A stretch of 6,519 nt of DNA, taken from contig CAUJFU010000110.1 of NCBI GenBank assembly GCA_963169055.1, forward strand, positions 1-6,519, in the 5' to 3' direction. A program made the position numbers and the translations under genes. This stretch comes from Myxococcota bacterium. Its GTDB lineage: Bacteria; Myxococcota_C; UBA6777. This document shows, piece by piece, positions 1 to 6,200 of this stretch; position 1 is the stretch's first letter, and each line of letters opens with the position of its first letter. The notes below the pieces were generated by a model. That model was not told the origin of the DNA, ran no database searches, and was given only the letters and a program-made list of their open reading frames with translations.

Positions 1-40
1 TGCCCTCTGCCAACTCTTTGCCATCCTTACCTTTTCTCTT

Positions 41-44
41 GGAG
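41..44 (+). promoter_or_regulatory. Ribosome binding site that decides the start of the first gene
   Basis: GGAG lies 9 nt before the ATG at 54. The same frame has a TTG at 18 and is open to the left edge of the window, so a longer protein is not formally excluded. No comparable site precedes the TTG at 18, and the short extension it would add is neither a convincing signal peptide nor part of a domain. The ATG at 54 is therefore preferred. Confidence 0.6.
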
Positions 45-53
45 ACTTTTTCT

Positions 54-1277
54 ATGAAGATCGAACGCCCAGCCCCCAAACCCGCCGTGCAGCCCCAAGC
101 CGCACCAAGCGCCACCAAAAACACCCAAACCGCATCACAAACCACCTCCACGCAAAATGCCTCCACAGGCCCTTCTCCCGAACAGTTGCGCATCGACCAA
201 CAACGACAACGCCTCACAAACTTCCAATCCACCGGCCAAGTCAATAACCTCAACGGCTCCCCCGCCCAAGACCAGCTTCGCCGACAACTCGAAAACAGCC
301 TCTTGCGCAACAAGCCCACCCTCAGCACACAAGACACCCCCGTCTCCCCCACAGGCTCGGTCTCTCCCACAGGTCCCACCACTCCGCCCACCGAACCCCA
401 AGGCGAATTCCTCAAAACCACCGACGCCCTCAACCTCCGTAGCGTCCCCACCACCCAAGGAAACACCCCGCTCACCGTCGTCCCCAACGGCACAACCCTC
501 CAAGTCACACCTGATCCCGTGACGGGCGAAACCCGCCGCGACGGTTTTGTCCACGTCACCCACAACGGGCAAAGCGGCTGGGTTTCCGAACAATACACCC
601 AAGCCACCACGCCCCCTAACCCCGCCGATATCGCAAGCGTCGAAAGCGCAAGCGCCCACTACATCAACCAATTCACGGCGGAAACACAAGTCGGCGGTGA
701 TGGACGCAATGCCAACTGCGGCCCCACCTCCACGCTGATCGCCATGCGCTCCCAAGGTCTCGAAATCCCCGGCATCCCGGGTATCGAAGGCAACGGCACC
801 GATGGTGCCGCCATCCAAGCCACCCGCTACCACATGTACAACGGCGTCGAGGGTCTCGAAGGCCGCGATGGCGTCAATGCCGATGGAACAGCCTACTCGC
901 TCAACGGTGAAGGCAACGAAAATAGCACCTACACAGGATTCGGCGGCATCGAACGCGCTGTCGCCGCAGCAGGCGGAACCACCGCCATGATCAACCCCGC
1001 CACCGCCGAAAATATCGCCACTGCCATCCAAAACGGACAATCCGTCGTCATCTCTGGAAATTTCCTTGACAGCGAAGGCAACGTCAAAACCGATACTTGG
1101 ACCCAAGGCGGCGGAGCCAAAGAACACCTCGTTGCCATCACGGGCATGACCGCTGATGGAAACTTTATCGTCTGCGATCCTGCCCACCCAAGCAGCGCAC
1201 CCATCATCGCCACCCCCGAACAAGTCGACGCCTTCATGTCTGGAAATGCCGGAGCCATAGGCATCGACGGCCCCTAA
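54..1277 (+). CDS. SH3b domain plus C39-like cysteine peptidase domain protein
   Basis: A 407-aa protein in three parts. Residues 1 to about 115 are low-complexity, rich in Pro, Thr, Gln and Ser, and look disordered, with a more charged stretch around 45-85. Residues about 117-182 look like a bacterial SH3 domain: the LNLRSVPT strand, a central valine-rich part and the closing GWVSEQ (Trp176). Residues about 200-400 look like a C39-like (papain-fold) domain: NCGPTS gives Cys222, KEHLVAITGM gives His358 and FIVCDPAHP gives Asp375, the order and spacing expected for a Cys-His-Asp catalytic set. Such SH3b/cysteine-peptidase pairs usually act on peptides or cell-wall material; the substrate here is unknown. 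No Sec signal, lipobox or membrane segment is visible, so the protein is cytosolic or leaves by a route not needing an N-terminal signal. It stands alone and converges on the methyltransferase gene. The fold call is firm, actual peptidase activity less so. Confidence 0.82.
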   Translation: MKIERPAPKPAVQPQAAPSATKNTQTASQTTSTQNASTGPSPEQLRIDQQRQRLTNFQSTGQVNNLNGSPAQDQLRRQLENSLLRNKPTLSTQDTPVSPTGSVSPTGPTTPPTEPQGEFLKTTDALNLRSVPTTQGNTPLTVVPNGTTLQVTPDPVTGETRRDGFVHVTHNGQSGWVSEQYTQATTPPNPADIASVESASAHYINQFTAETQVGGDGRNANCGPTSTLIAMRSQGLEIPGIPGIEGNGTDGAAIQATRYHMYNGVEGLEGRDGVNADGTAYSLNGEGNENSTYTGFGGIERAVAAAGGTTAMINPATAENIATAIQNGQSVVISGNFLDSEGNVKTDTWTQGGGAKEHLVAITGMTADGNFIVCDPAHPSSAPIIATPEQVDAFMSGNAGAIGIDGP

Positions 1278-1301
1278 TCCTCCCCGCTCTTCACAAATTC
1301 T

Positions 1302-1328
1302 TCTTCCTATTCTTCCTATTCTTCCGTG
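1302..1328. repeat. 9-bp pyrimidine-rich tandem repeat
   Basis: Two exact copies of TCTTCCTAT (1302-1310 and 1311-1319) are followed by a diverged third copy, TCTTCCGTG (1320-1328). The tract lies 24 nt after the stop of the C39-like gene in a C/T-rich stretch. It is short enough to be simple slippage, and no function is apparent. Confidence 0.6.
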
Positions 1329-1356
1329 GACTCTTTTGTTTTTTCTGTAGTATGAT
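1327..1356 (+). promoter_or_regulatory. Promoter-like site in the convergent intergenic region
   Basis: TGGACT (1327-1332, four of six matches to TTGACA) is separated by 18 nt from TATGAT (1351-1356, five of six matches to TATAAT). It points into 1360-1545, which holds no convincing coding sequence, so any product would be a short RNA or read-through antisense to the methyltransferase gene. Isolated matches of this quality arise by chance, hence the low confidence. Confidence 0.22.
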
Positions 1357-1358
1357 GC

Positions 1359-1388
1359 CAACGGATTCTTGTAGAAGTGACGCCGTTG
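1359..1388 (+). other. Small nested stem-loop
   Basis: CAACGG (1359-1364) pairs perfectly with CCGTTG (1383-1388). Inside it TTCT (1366-1369) pairs with AGAA (1373-1376) around a TGT loop, leaving an asymmetric internal loop. It sits just after the promoter-like site, so it could be the 5' end of a small RNA. There is no U-run, so it is not a rho-independent terminator. Confidence 0.25.
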
Positions 1389-1480
1389 CCAAAAAAAGCC
1401 GTGATCGCGACCGTTCAAGCGACAGAGTCGTCTGGTTGAAAAACCTGTGCTCTCTTCGCCAAACACGGGGTCAAGGGAGC

Positions 1481-1541
1481 CGCGCTAAGGAAGTGGGGCG
1501 TGGGGTGAAACCCCACAAGCACCCTCCGACTGCGTAAGTCC
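1481..1541 (+). repeat. Hairpin repeat, copy 1
   Basis: A 7-bp perfect stem, GTGGGGT (1500-1506) and ACCCCAC (1510-1516), closes a GAA loop. It is flanked by CGCGCTAAGG (1481-1490) on the left and by CTCCG...AAGTCC (1524-1541) on the right. Closely similar motifs recur at 6201-6275, which suggests a dispersed palindromic repeat of this genome. It ends 4 nt before the methyltransferase stop codon, between two convergent genes, where a hairpin readable from both strands could limit read-through. There is no U-run directly after the stem, so terminator function is inference. Confidence 0.5.
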
Positions 1542-1545
1542 TCTC

Positions 1546-2298
1546 TTATTTTTCGGCGGCGATCACATAATCACTACTCAGGCGGATACCTTGTGGACTT
1601 TGTGCCGCAGAAAGCAGCCTCGCTTCGAGGGATTCGAGGTGTGCCATGAGGGCGGTGCGTAGCTCTAGCGAGGGGAGTGTTGCGAGGACTTGGCGACAAG
1701 CGCGGGCTTGGCTTTGTAAGTAAGATGCGCGAAACACGTTCCCGAAATGCTTGGTCGAAAGCACACGAAGCCCCGCTTCATTGAGGCGACGTTCCACCCA
1801 TGCCGCAGGATACTCGCGATAAGGCCGCAACCCTGCATGAAGGCGACAAGCATCTTGGAAACGCGCTAAGTCGATCAGTCCTTGGGTCGCAGGATCGGGG
1901 GAGTTCGAAGGAAAAGGTTCGAGTCCCACAACATACAAGCGGTCTTTTACATGCCGAGCAAGACGTTGGAGGATGCGATCTTGGAAAAAAGGTGTAAAGG
2001 CATCGATCGCTCCGATCAGATAATCGAGCAAAACTACATCGAATTTCTCTTCACCAAGCAAAGATTCATCTTGCCAATCTCCCAAAACAAGCCGATCTTG
2101 CGAGCGAAGTCGTTCGGAAAAACGCGGCTGCATCCCGCTCATGCGTTGTGTATCGACTGTCACGGCGGTGATCTCTTCCGCAGGGATACCAAGCAACCAA
2201 CGCAGCGAATGATCGCCGGTTCCTGCGTCCAACACCCGCCCCCAACGCAGGGGGCTGTGTTGTTCTTCGATGTATGAAAAAAGGGCATCTTGGGTCAT
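1546..2298 (-). CDS. Class I SAM-dependent methyltransferase
   Basis: A 250-aa protein with the Rossmann-type methyltransferase signature. Motif I is VLDAGTGD (residues 22-29), the SAM-binding glycine-rich loop. An acidic residue after the second strand is Asp49 in AVTVD. VLGDW with Asp74 fits the adenine-contact position, and FDVVLLDYLIG (86-96) fits motif IV. The C-terminal half is helical and charged and resembles no methyltransferase subfamily I can name, so the substrate is unknown. The ATG at 2298 is preferred over a TTG at 2370 because motif I then falls at the usual distance from the N-terminus and the upstream stretch reads as leader sequence. The ribosome site before 2298 is weak (GAAG, 6 nt upstream). 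The gene diverges from the M20/HEAT/GH1 operon and may share its control region; it converges on the C39-like gene. Confidence 0.82.
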   Translation of the reverse strand: MTQDALFSYIEEQHSPLRWGRVLDAGTGDHSLRWLLGIPAEEITAVTVDTQRMSGMQPRFSERLRSQDRLVLGDWQDESLLGEEKFDVVLLDYLIGAIDAFTPFFQDRILQRLARHVKDRLYVVGLEPFPSNSPDPATQGLIDLARFQDACRLHAGLRPYREYPAAWVERRLNEAGLRVLSTKHFGNVFRASYLQSQARACRQVLATLPSLELRTALMAHLESLEARLLSAAQSPQGIRLSSDYVIAAEK

Positions 2299-2348
2299 GT
2301 TTGTCTTCGTTCTATTCTTTCGGTGGTTTGGGCAAAGAGCGCCGCGCC

Positions 2349-2377
2349 AAGGTAGCAAAGCCCCCCTCAATTGTCTA
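2349..2377 (-). promoter_or_regulatory. Candidate promoter of the methyltransferase gene
   Basis: Read on the minus strand, TAGACA (2372-2377, five of six matches to TTGACA) lies 17 nt before TACCTT (2349-2354, three of six matches to TATAAT). The leader to the ATG at 2298 would be about 40-45 nt. The -35 match and spacing are good and the -10 match poor, so this is a tentative call. Confidence 0.3.
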
Positions 2378-2380
2378 TGC

Positions 2381-2409
2381 TTGCAACGCGATGCGTTGTA
2401 GGGTATAGC
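2381..2409 (+). promoter_or_regulatory. Candidate sigma70-type promoter of the three-gene operon
   Basis: TTGCAA (2381-2386) and TATAGC (2404-2409) each match the sigma70 consensus at four of six positions, with the optimal 17-nt spacer. The predicted start would lie near 2416, leaving a leader of about 34 nt before the ATG at 2450. It is the best pair I can find in the 151-bp divergent gap. Confidence 0.4.
2384..2398. promoter_or_regulatory. Operator-like dyad inside the operon promoter
   Basis: CAACGC (2384-2389) and GCGTTG (2393-2398) are perfect inverted repeats around a GAT spacer. The 15-bp dyad overlaps the -35 hexamer and fills much of the -35/-10 spacer of the plus-strand promoter candidate, where a bound repressor would block RNA polymerase. 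It also lies just upstream of the minus-strand promoter candidate, so one regulator could affect both directions. No regulator gene is in the window. Confidence 0.35.
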
Positions 2410-2435
2410 GCGATAAAAGTCTCACAAAGAAAGAT

Positions 2436-2439
2436 AGGA
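2436..2439 (+). promoter_or_regulatory. Ribosome binding site of the M20 peptidase gene
   Basis: AGGA ends 10 nt before the ATG at 2450. The spacing is at the long end of the usual range but supports this start, and no better in-frame start is nearby. Confidence 0.5.
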
Positions 2440-2449
2440 CACGAATTGG

Positions 2450-3700
2450 ATGCGTGATATCGATCAGTTTCAAGAAGCCCTTCAGTCGCGGTTTGCAGCC
2501 AAGCAAGACGAGTACTTGGCACTTTTGCGCAAGATGGTGGAGATCAATAGCTTTACGCAAAACCCCGAAGGGATCGAGCGTTTAGGCCGTTGCACAGCGG
2601 AGGCATTTGCTGCGTTGGGCTTTACTGCCGAATTCGTACCTTCCAAACAAGCGGCTTGTGGGCCACATCTGATCTTGCATCGCCGAGGCCGTTCGCCCCG
2701 TCAGTTGGCGATGATCTCGCATCTTGATACGGTGTATCCTGCCGAAGAAGAGCGACGCAACCAATTTGTTTGGCGCGAGGCAGGCGACAAGATCTACGGC
2801 CCGGGCGTGATCGATATCAAAGGCGGAACCGTGATGATGTACATGATCCTTGACGCCCTGCACGCCTTGTCTCCCGAGATGTTCGAGTCCGTCTCTTGGA
2901 CTTTGTTGTTGGATTCGAGCGAAGAGGACGACGCGCAAGAGTTTGGCGATCTGTGCTTAGAGCGCCTTGGTGACGACGCGATCGCAGCGTTGGTTTTTGA
3001 ATACGGCACGATGGACGTGTCCACCTTCCGCATCGTCACCGCCCGAAAAGGCCGTGCGATGTTCGAGATCGAAGCTTTTGGACGCGGCGCACACGCAGGA
3101 AACGAACACCACGAAGGAGCCAACGCGCTCTTGCAGATGGCCCACGCCATCCAAGAGATCGAACGATGCACAGACTACCAAGCCGATCTCACCTGCAACG
3201 TCGGCATCATGGAAGGCGGCCTTGGTGTCAACCGCGTCCCACACCATGCTCGCGCTTTTGCGGAGATGCGCGCTTTTTCCACCGAGGCCTTTGCCTCCGC
3301 CCGAGAAAAAATCTTAGCTCTCGATGGAACCTCTAGCGTCAAGAGCTTTCGCGGAGACTTTGCAGCCCATCTGCGCGTTCGACTTGGGCGTGAAACCCCG
3401 CCTTGGCCCCCCAACGCAGGAACACAACAACTCTTTGCCTTGTGGCAAGCCGCCGGAGCCCGCCTTGGCCGAAAAGCCATCGCTCAAGAACGCGGTGGTG
3501 TCAGCGATGGCAACTTGATCTGTCACAAGATCCCTGTCCTTGATGGCCTCGGCCCTTCGGGCGCAAATGCCCACTGCTCCGAGCAAAGCGAAGATGGCAG
3601 CAAAGAGCAAGAATACCTCTCTCTTCCTTCTCTCGTCCCCAAGGCTGTGATCAATACCCTCGCGATCGACGCACTCTTACGACAAACCGCAGGAATTTAG
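2450..3700 (+). CDS. M20 family metallopeptidase (ArgE/DapE/CPG2-like)
   Basis: A 416-aa di-zinc amidohydrolase of the M20 peptidase family, the usual length for carboxypeptidase G2-like members. The first metal motif is SHLDTVYP (His91, with Asp93 polarising it). YGPGVIDIKGG carries the bridging Asp122. SSEED holds the general base Glu158 and metal ligand Glu159. FEYG supplies Glu184 as a further likely ligand. The lid/dimerisation domain runs from about 195 to 310 and includes FGRGAHAG (His215). The last ligand is His375 in GPSGANAHC. There is no signal peptide, so it should be cytosolic and cleave a terminal amino acid or acyl group from a small peptide or amide; the substrate cannot be read from sequence. 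After His375 the usual short link to the closing Glu-Tyr is lengthened by a polar stretch (376-387). It is first in an operon with the HEAT and GH1 genes. A DapE, ArgE or PepT identity cannot be assigned. Confidence 0.9.
   Translation: MRDIDQFQEALQSRFAAKQDEYLALLRKMVEINSFTQNPEGIERLGRCTAEAFAALGFTAEFVPSKQAACGPHLILHRRGRSPRQLAMISHLDTVYPAEEERRNQFVWREAGDKIYGPGVIDIKGGTVMMYMILDALHALSPEMFESVSWTLLLDSSEEDDAQEFGDLCLERLGDDAIAALVFEYGTMDVSTFRIVTARKGRAMFEIEAFGRGAHAGNEHHEGANALLQMAHAIQEIERCTDYQADLTCNVGIMEGGLGVNRVPHHARAFAEMRAFSTEAFASAREKILALDGTSSVKSFRGDFAAHLRVRLGRETPPWPPNAGTQQLFALWQAAGARLGRKAIAQERGGVSDGNLICHKIPVLDGLGPSGANAHCSEQSEDGSKEQEYLSLPSLVPKAVINTLAIDALLRQTAGI
3691..3694 (+). promoter_or_regulatory. Ribosome binding site inside the end of the peptidase gene
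   Basis: AGGA lies in the last codons of the M20 gene, 7 nt before the ATG at 3702. With only one base between the TAG stop and that ATG, translation of the HEAT gene is probably coupled to that of the peptidase. Confidence 0.6.
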
Positions 3701-3701
3701 G

Positions 3702-4613
3702 ATGCCCAATTCATTGATTTTTGTACGCCTTTTTCCCTTGTGCGTGATCCTTTGCGCGATGATCGCCTATCCTTCGACAGGATCAACCCAAAGCACACAA
3801 CCCGCCCACCGCATCACATCCCCATCAAACCCTCCTTCAACCGTCCGCTCGCTCCCCTCTTCAACCGCCCACTCGCTCTCTCCTGCGTCCGTTCGCTCCC
3901 TGCCCACGCGAGCTCCAGCCACAACACAATCAACCTCACGCATCTCTCCGAACGACCGATGGTTACGAGACCTTGGTGATGATGATTGGCGCATCCGCAA
4001 GCGCGGGATCTTGGAACTCAGCCAACGCGGCCTTGCGGCCGTTCCTGCACTCATCGAATGCCTTGGCGATCGAGACGAATTGCGCCGTCAGTCGGCAACT
4101 GCCACACTTTACCGAATCGGAAAACCCGCCATCCCACTCTTACGAAAGGCCCTTGAGTCTCCGAACCAATCCCGACAACACCATGCCGCATTTGCGATGG
4201 GCCTGCTCCAAGTCCCCGAATATCGGGTCATCTCTGTGTTGTTCCATGCCTTGCGCTCTCCTGATGAACATATCCGAAAATTCGCCAAAGGTGCGTTGTT
4301 TTATCTCAGCCCCAAAGCACGCCTCGCCCTCGAACAAGCTCTCATGGAAAAAGCACCCGCGACTCGTGCCTTGGCCGCTGGAGTCCTCCAACGGTGCGGA
4401 TCTGCCGCAGTCCCTGCACTGAGACGCGCTCTCCTCGATCCTGCCGAAGAAGTCCGCCTCGCTGCGATCCGCTCGCTCACTCGCCTCGGACCCCAAGCCC
4501 ACGCCGCGAAACCCGACCTCTTGCAACGCCTCAACGATCCGAGCTTTCGCATCCGCCGTGCAATACGCGCAGCCCTTCGTGCGCTCTCTCGCCGCCCCCC
4601 AAAACACCCCTAA
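3702..4613 (+). CDS. Exported HEAT-repeat protein
   Basis: A 303-aa protein. Residues 1 to about 28 look like a Sec signal: Arg9, then a hydrophobic stretch (about 10-22), then small and polar residues where signal peptidase I could cut (around 24-30). Cys14 and Cys18 are not in a proper lipobox, so a lipoprotein is unlikely. Residues about 29-85 are a Ser/Thr/Pro linker with a degenerate 8-residue tandem repeat (46-69). From about 86 to 298 the chain is a run of paired helices of the HEAT/PBS-lyase type, seen in repeated patterns such as AAVPALIECLGD, KPAIPLLRKALESP, AAVPALRRALLDPAEEVR and AKPDLLQRLNDPSFRIR. Such solenoids bind proteins or other ligands and have no active site. It would sit in the periplasm or outside the cell. 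It is coupled to the M20 gene and 22 nt ahead of the GH1 gene; its partner is unknown. The C-terminus is strongly basic. Confidence 0.8.
   Translation: MPNSLIFVRLFPLCVILCAMIAYPSTGSTQSTQPAHRITSPSNPPSTVRSLPSSTAHSLSPASVRSLPTRAPATTQSTSRISPNDRWLRDLGDDDWRIRKRGILELSQRGLAAVPALIECLGDRDELRRQSATATLYRIGKPAIPLLRKALESPNQSRQHHAAFAMGLLQVPEYRVISVLFHALRSPDEHIRKFAKGALFYLSPKARLALEQALMEKAPATRALAAGVLQRCGSAAVPALRRALLDPAEEVRLAAIRSLTRLGPQAHAAKPDLLQRLNDPSFRIRRAIRAALRALSRRPPKHP
3837..3908 (+). repeat. 24-bp in-frame tandem repeat in the HEAT protein linker
   Basis: Three 24-bp units (3837-3860, 3861-3884, 3885-3908) encode STVRSLPS, STAHSLSP and ASVRSLPT. The first two share the 5' start TCAACCG and the CTCGCT core; the third is more diverged. 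A period of 24 keeps the frame, so copy number could change without breaking the gene. It lies in the disordered linker between signal peptide and HEAT domain. Confidence 0.6.
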
Positions 4614-4625
4614 CCCTACATTCAC

Positions 4626-4629
4626 GGAG
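4626..4629 (+). promoter_or_regulatory. Ribosome binding site that decides the start of the GH1 gene
   Basis: GGAG lies 6 nt before the ATG at 4636. The same frame is open back to an ATG at 4558, which would overlap the HEAT gene by 56 nt and add 26 residues with no recognisable feature. The good ribosome site, and the membrane segment directly after the ATG at 4636, favour the shorter form. Confidence 0.65.
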
Positions 4630-4635
4630 CTTTTG

Positions 4636-6183
4636 ATGACTTGGCTTTCTTGGTTTCTCCCCTCGGCGTTTGGGTTGCTTCTGCTCTTGCTTTTCTTGCT
4701 ATCTCGATTCAGCAATTCGCGCAGTGCTTTGTATCTCTCTGAATTTTCAGACAAACCGCCCTTTGTCTTTCCCAAAGATTTTCTATGGGGAGCCTCCACC
4801 GCCGCCCAACAGATCGAAACCCAACAACCCACCGACTGGACCGCCTTTGAAAAGCAGGTCCGCGCCGAAAAAAAGTTCGACCAGATCGACGTCGGAAAAG
4901 CCAAGCCCGGCCATATCCATCATTTTGGCGATTTTTCGGACGAAGTGATCGAGAAAAAAACCGATCATGATGTGCGATTTGCCGAAGACATCGAAGCTGC
5001 CGCCGCAATGAAACACAACGCCTACCGCTTTTCGATCTGTTGGGCGCGTTTGTTCCCGACCGCCACGCAAAAAGAAGCCAGCGAAGAAGGCTTACGCTAT
5101 TATGACGCAATATTCGACAAGCTGGCTTCCCTGCACATCGAACCTTCTGTCACGCTGTTCCACTTTTCAAGCCCCGCGTGGTTGTGGGAAGAAAAGGACG
5201 GAAAACGCGGTTGGGAACGCCACGACGCACTCGATCACTTTGGCCGTTTTGTACAAGCCGTCGCTGCGCGCTTTGGCGATCGCGTTCAACACTGGTGTAC
5301 CCTCAACGAACCGATGGTCTACCTCTATAACGGCTATCTCGAAGGGCTTTTCCCTCCCAACGAGCGCCGCGAAGGCGGCCCCCGCTCCATCGCCCACCTT
5401 GCGGTGCGGCTTTTGGAAGCCCACACCCTCGCTTACGATATCCTCAAAGCCGACGCCGCCCAACGCAACAAGACCATCGCCGTCGGTATCGCCAAACACA
5501 CCCGCGCCTTTGAACCTTATCGCAACCATGCCCCTCTCGATCGCCTCACCGCCCGTTTTGCCGAACAGGCCTTTGTCTGGGACTTTCTTGACGCTATCCA
5601 CACTGGCACTTACAAGATGACCTCAACTTCTTTTCAAGAGAAAATCCCCGGCCTCGCTAGTAAAATGGATTATGTTGGCATCAATTATTATGGGCGATTC
5701 TATCTTGAAAGCTCGATCACTGCTCCGACATCCTTCAAAGTTCACTCTCACGATCCGCGTGATTCAAACGAGCTAAAGTCTGAGCTTGGATGGGCGCTTT
5801 ATCCGCATGGCTTTTTCTATATCCTCCAAACAGCCCACCAACGCTACCAACGCCCGATCTACATCCTCGAAAACGGGATCGACTGCCGCGCCCTTGACGA
5901 CACGCTCCGCCAACACTTCCTCGTCACCCACCTACGCGAAGTCTGGAACGCCATCCAACACGCCAAAGCCGATGTCCGAGGCTATTTCCACTGGTCTCTG
6001 CTCGACAACTTCGAGTGGGCCGAAGGCTTTGGCCCTCGTTTCGGCCTCCTTCACGTCGATTACAAAAACCACTTCCAACGCACTCCCCGCCAAAGCGCCG
6101 CTCTCTACACCCAAATCATCCAAAACAACGCCATCCCCCCCGAAGCATGGGACACATACCACTCCCCACCAAACCGCCCATAA
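4636..6183 (+). CDS. Membrane-anchored glycoside hydrolase family 1 protein
   Basis: A 515-aa protein. Residues about 5-23 form one hydrophobic segment (a run of Leu/Phe) followed by SRFSNSR. The GH1 barrel runs from about 43 to 500: DFLWGASTAAQQIE (48-61, with Gln59 at the conserved sugar-contact position), NAYRFSICWARLFP (128-141), TLFHFSSPAWL (173-183, His176), TLNEP with acid/base Glu225, DYVGINYYGRF (345-355), ILENG with nucleophile Glu412 and HWSLLDNFEWAEGF (452-465). Both catalytic glutamates are present, so retaining beta-glycosidase or transglycosidase chemistry is expected. After QIE the usual Gly-Ala-rich loop is replaced by TQQPTDWTAF, more like archaeal-type or SFR2-like members than common 6-phospho-beta-glucosidases. 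No positive charge precedes the membrane segment and two arginines follow it, so the positive-inside rule would place the enzyme on the cytosolic side. It is the last gene of the operon. The sugar substrate is unknown. Confidence 0.88.
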   Translation: MTWLSWFLPSAFGLLLLLLFLLSRFSNSRSALYLSEFSDKPPFVFPKDFLWGASTAAQQIETQQPTDWTAFEKQVRAEKKFDQIDVGKAKPGHIHHFGDFSDEVIEKKTDHDVRFAEDIEAAAAMKHNAYRFSICWARLFPTATQKEASEEGLRYYDAIFDKLASLHIEPSVTLFHFSSPAWLWEEKDGKRGWERHDALDHFGRFVQAVAARFGDRVQHWCTLNEPMVYLYNGYLEGLFPPNERREGGPRSIAHLAVRLLEAHTLAYDILKADAAQRNKTIAVGIAKHTRAFEPYRNHAPLDRLTARFAEQAFVWDFLDAIHTGTYKMTSTSFQEKIPGLASKMDYVGINYYGRFYLESSITAPTSFKVHSHDPRDSNELKSELGWALYPHGFFYILQTAHQRYQRPIYILENGIDCRALDDTLRQHFLVTHLREVWNAIQHAKADVRGYFHWSLLDNFEWAEGFGPRFGLLHVDYKNHFQRTPRQSAALYTQIIQNNAIPPEAWDTYHSPPNRP

Positions 6184-6200
6184 CCCTTTGCTTTCCGAAA

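Noticed and set aside
135-1466. 443-codon open frame on the minus strand across the C39-like gene
   Set aside because: Its translation is Gly/Ala/Asp-rich low complexity without a recognisable domain, while the opposite strand encodes clear SH3b and C39 motifs. It is an open antisense frame produced by codon bias.
1352-1537. 61-codon plus-strand frame in the convergent intergenic region
   Set aside because: It is very basic, has no clear ribosome site and its C-terminal part is encoded by the hairpin repeat, so it is better explained as non-coding sequence.
2299-2370. Upstream TTG start for the methyltransferase
   Set aside because: It has no ribosome site, covers the candidate promoter region and adds residues not typical of the family.
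4558-4635. Upstream extension of the GH1 gene to an earlier ATG
   Set aside because: It overlaps the HEAT gene and adds no domain, and the ATG at 4636 has a good ribosome site and is followed at once by the membrane segment.
4140-4904. 254-codon open frame on the minus strand across the end of the HEAT gene and start of the GH1 gene
   Set aside because: It is antisense to two well-supported genes, its sequence looks random and it has no ribosome site or domain.
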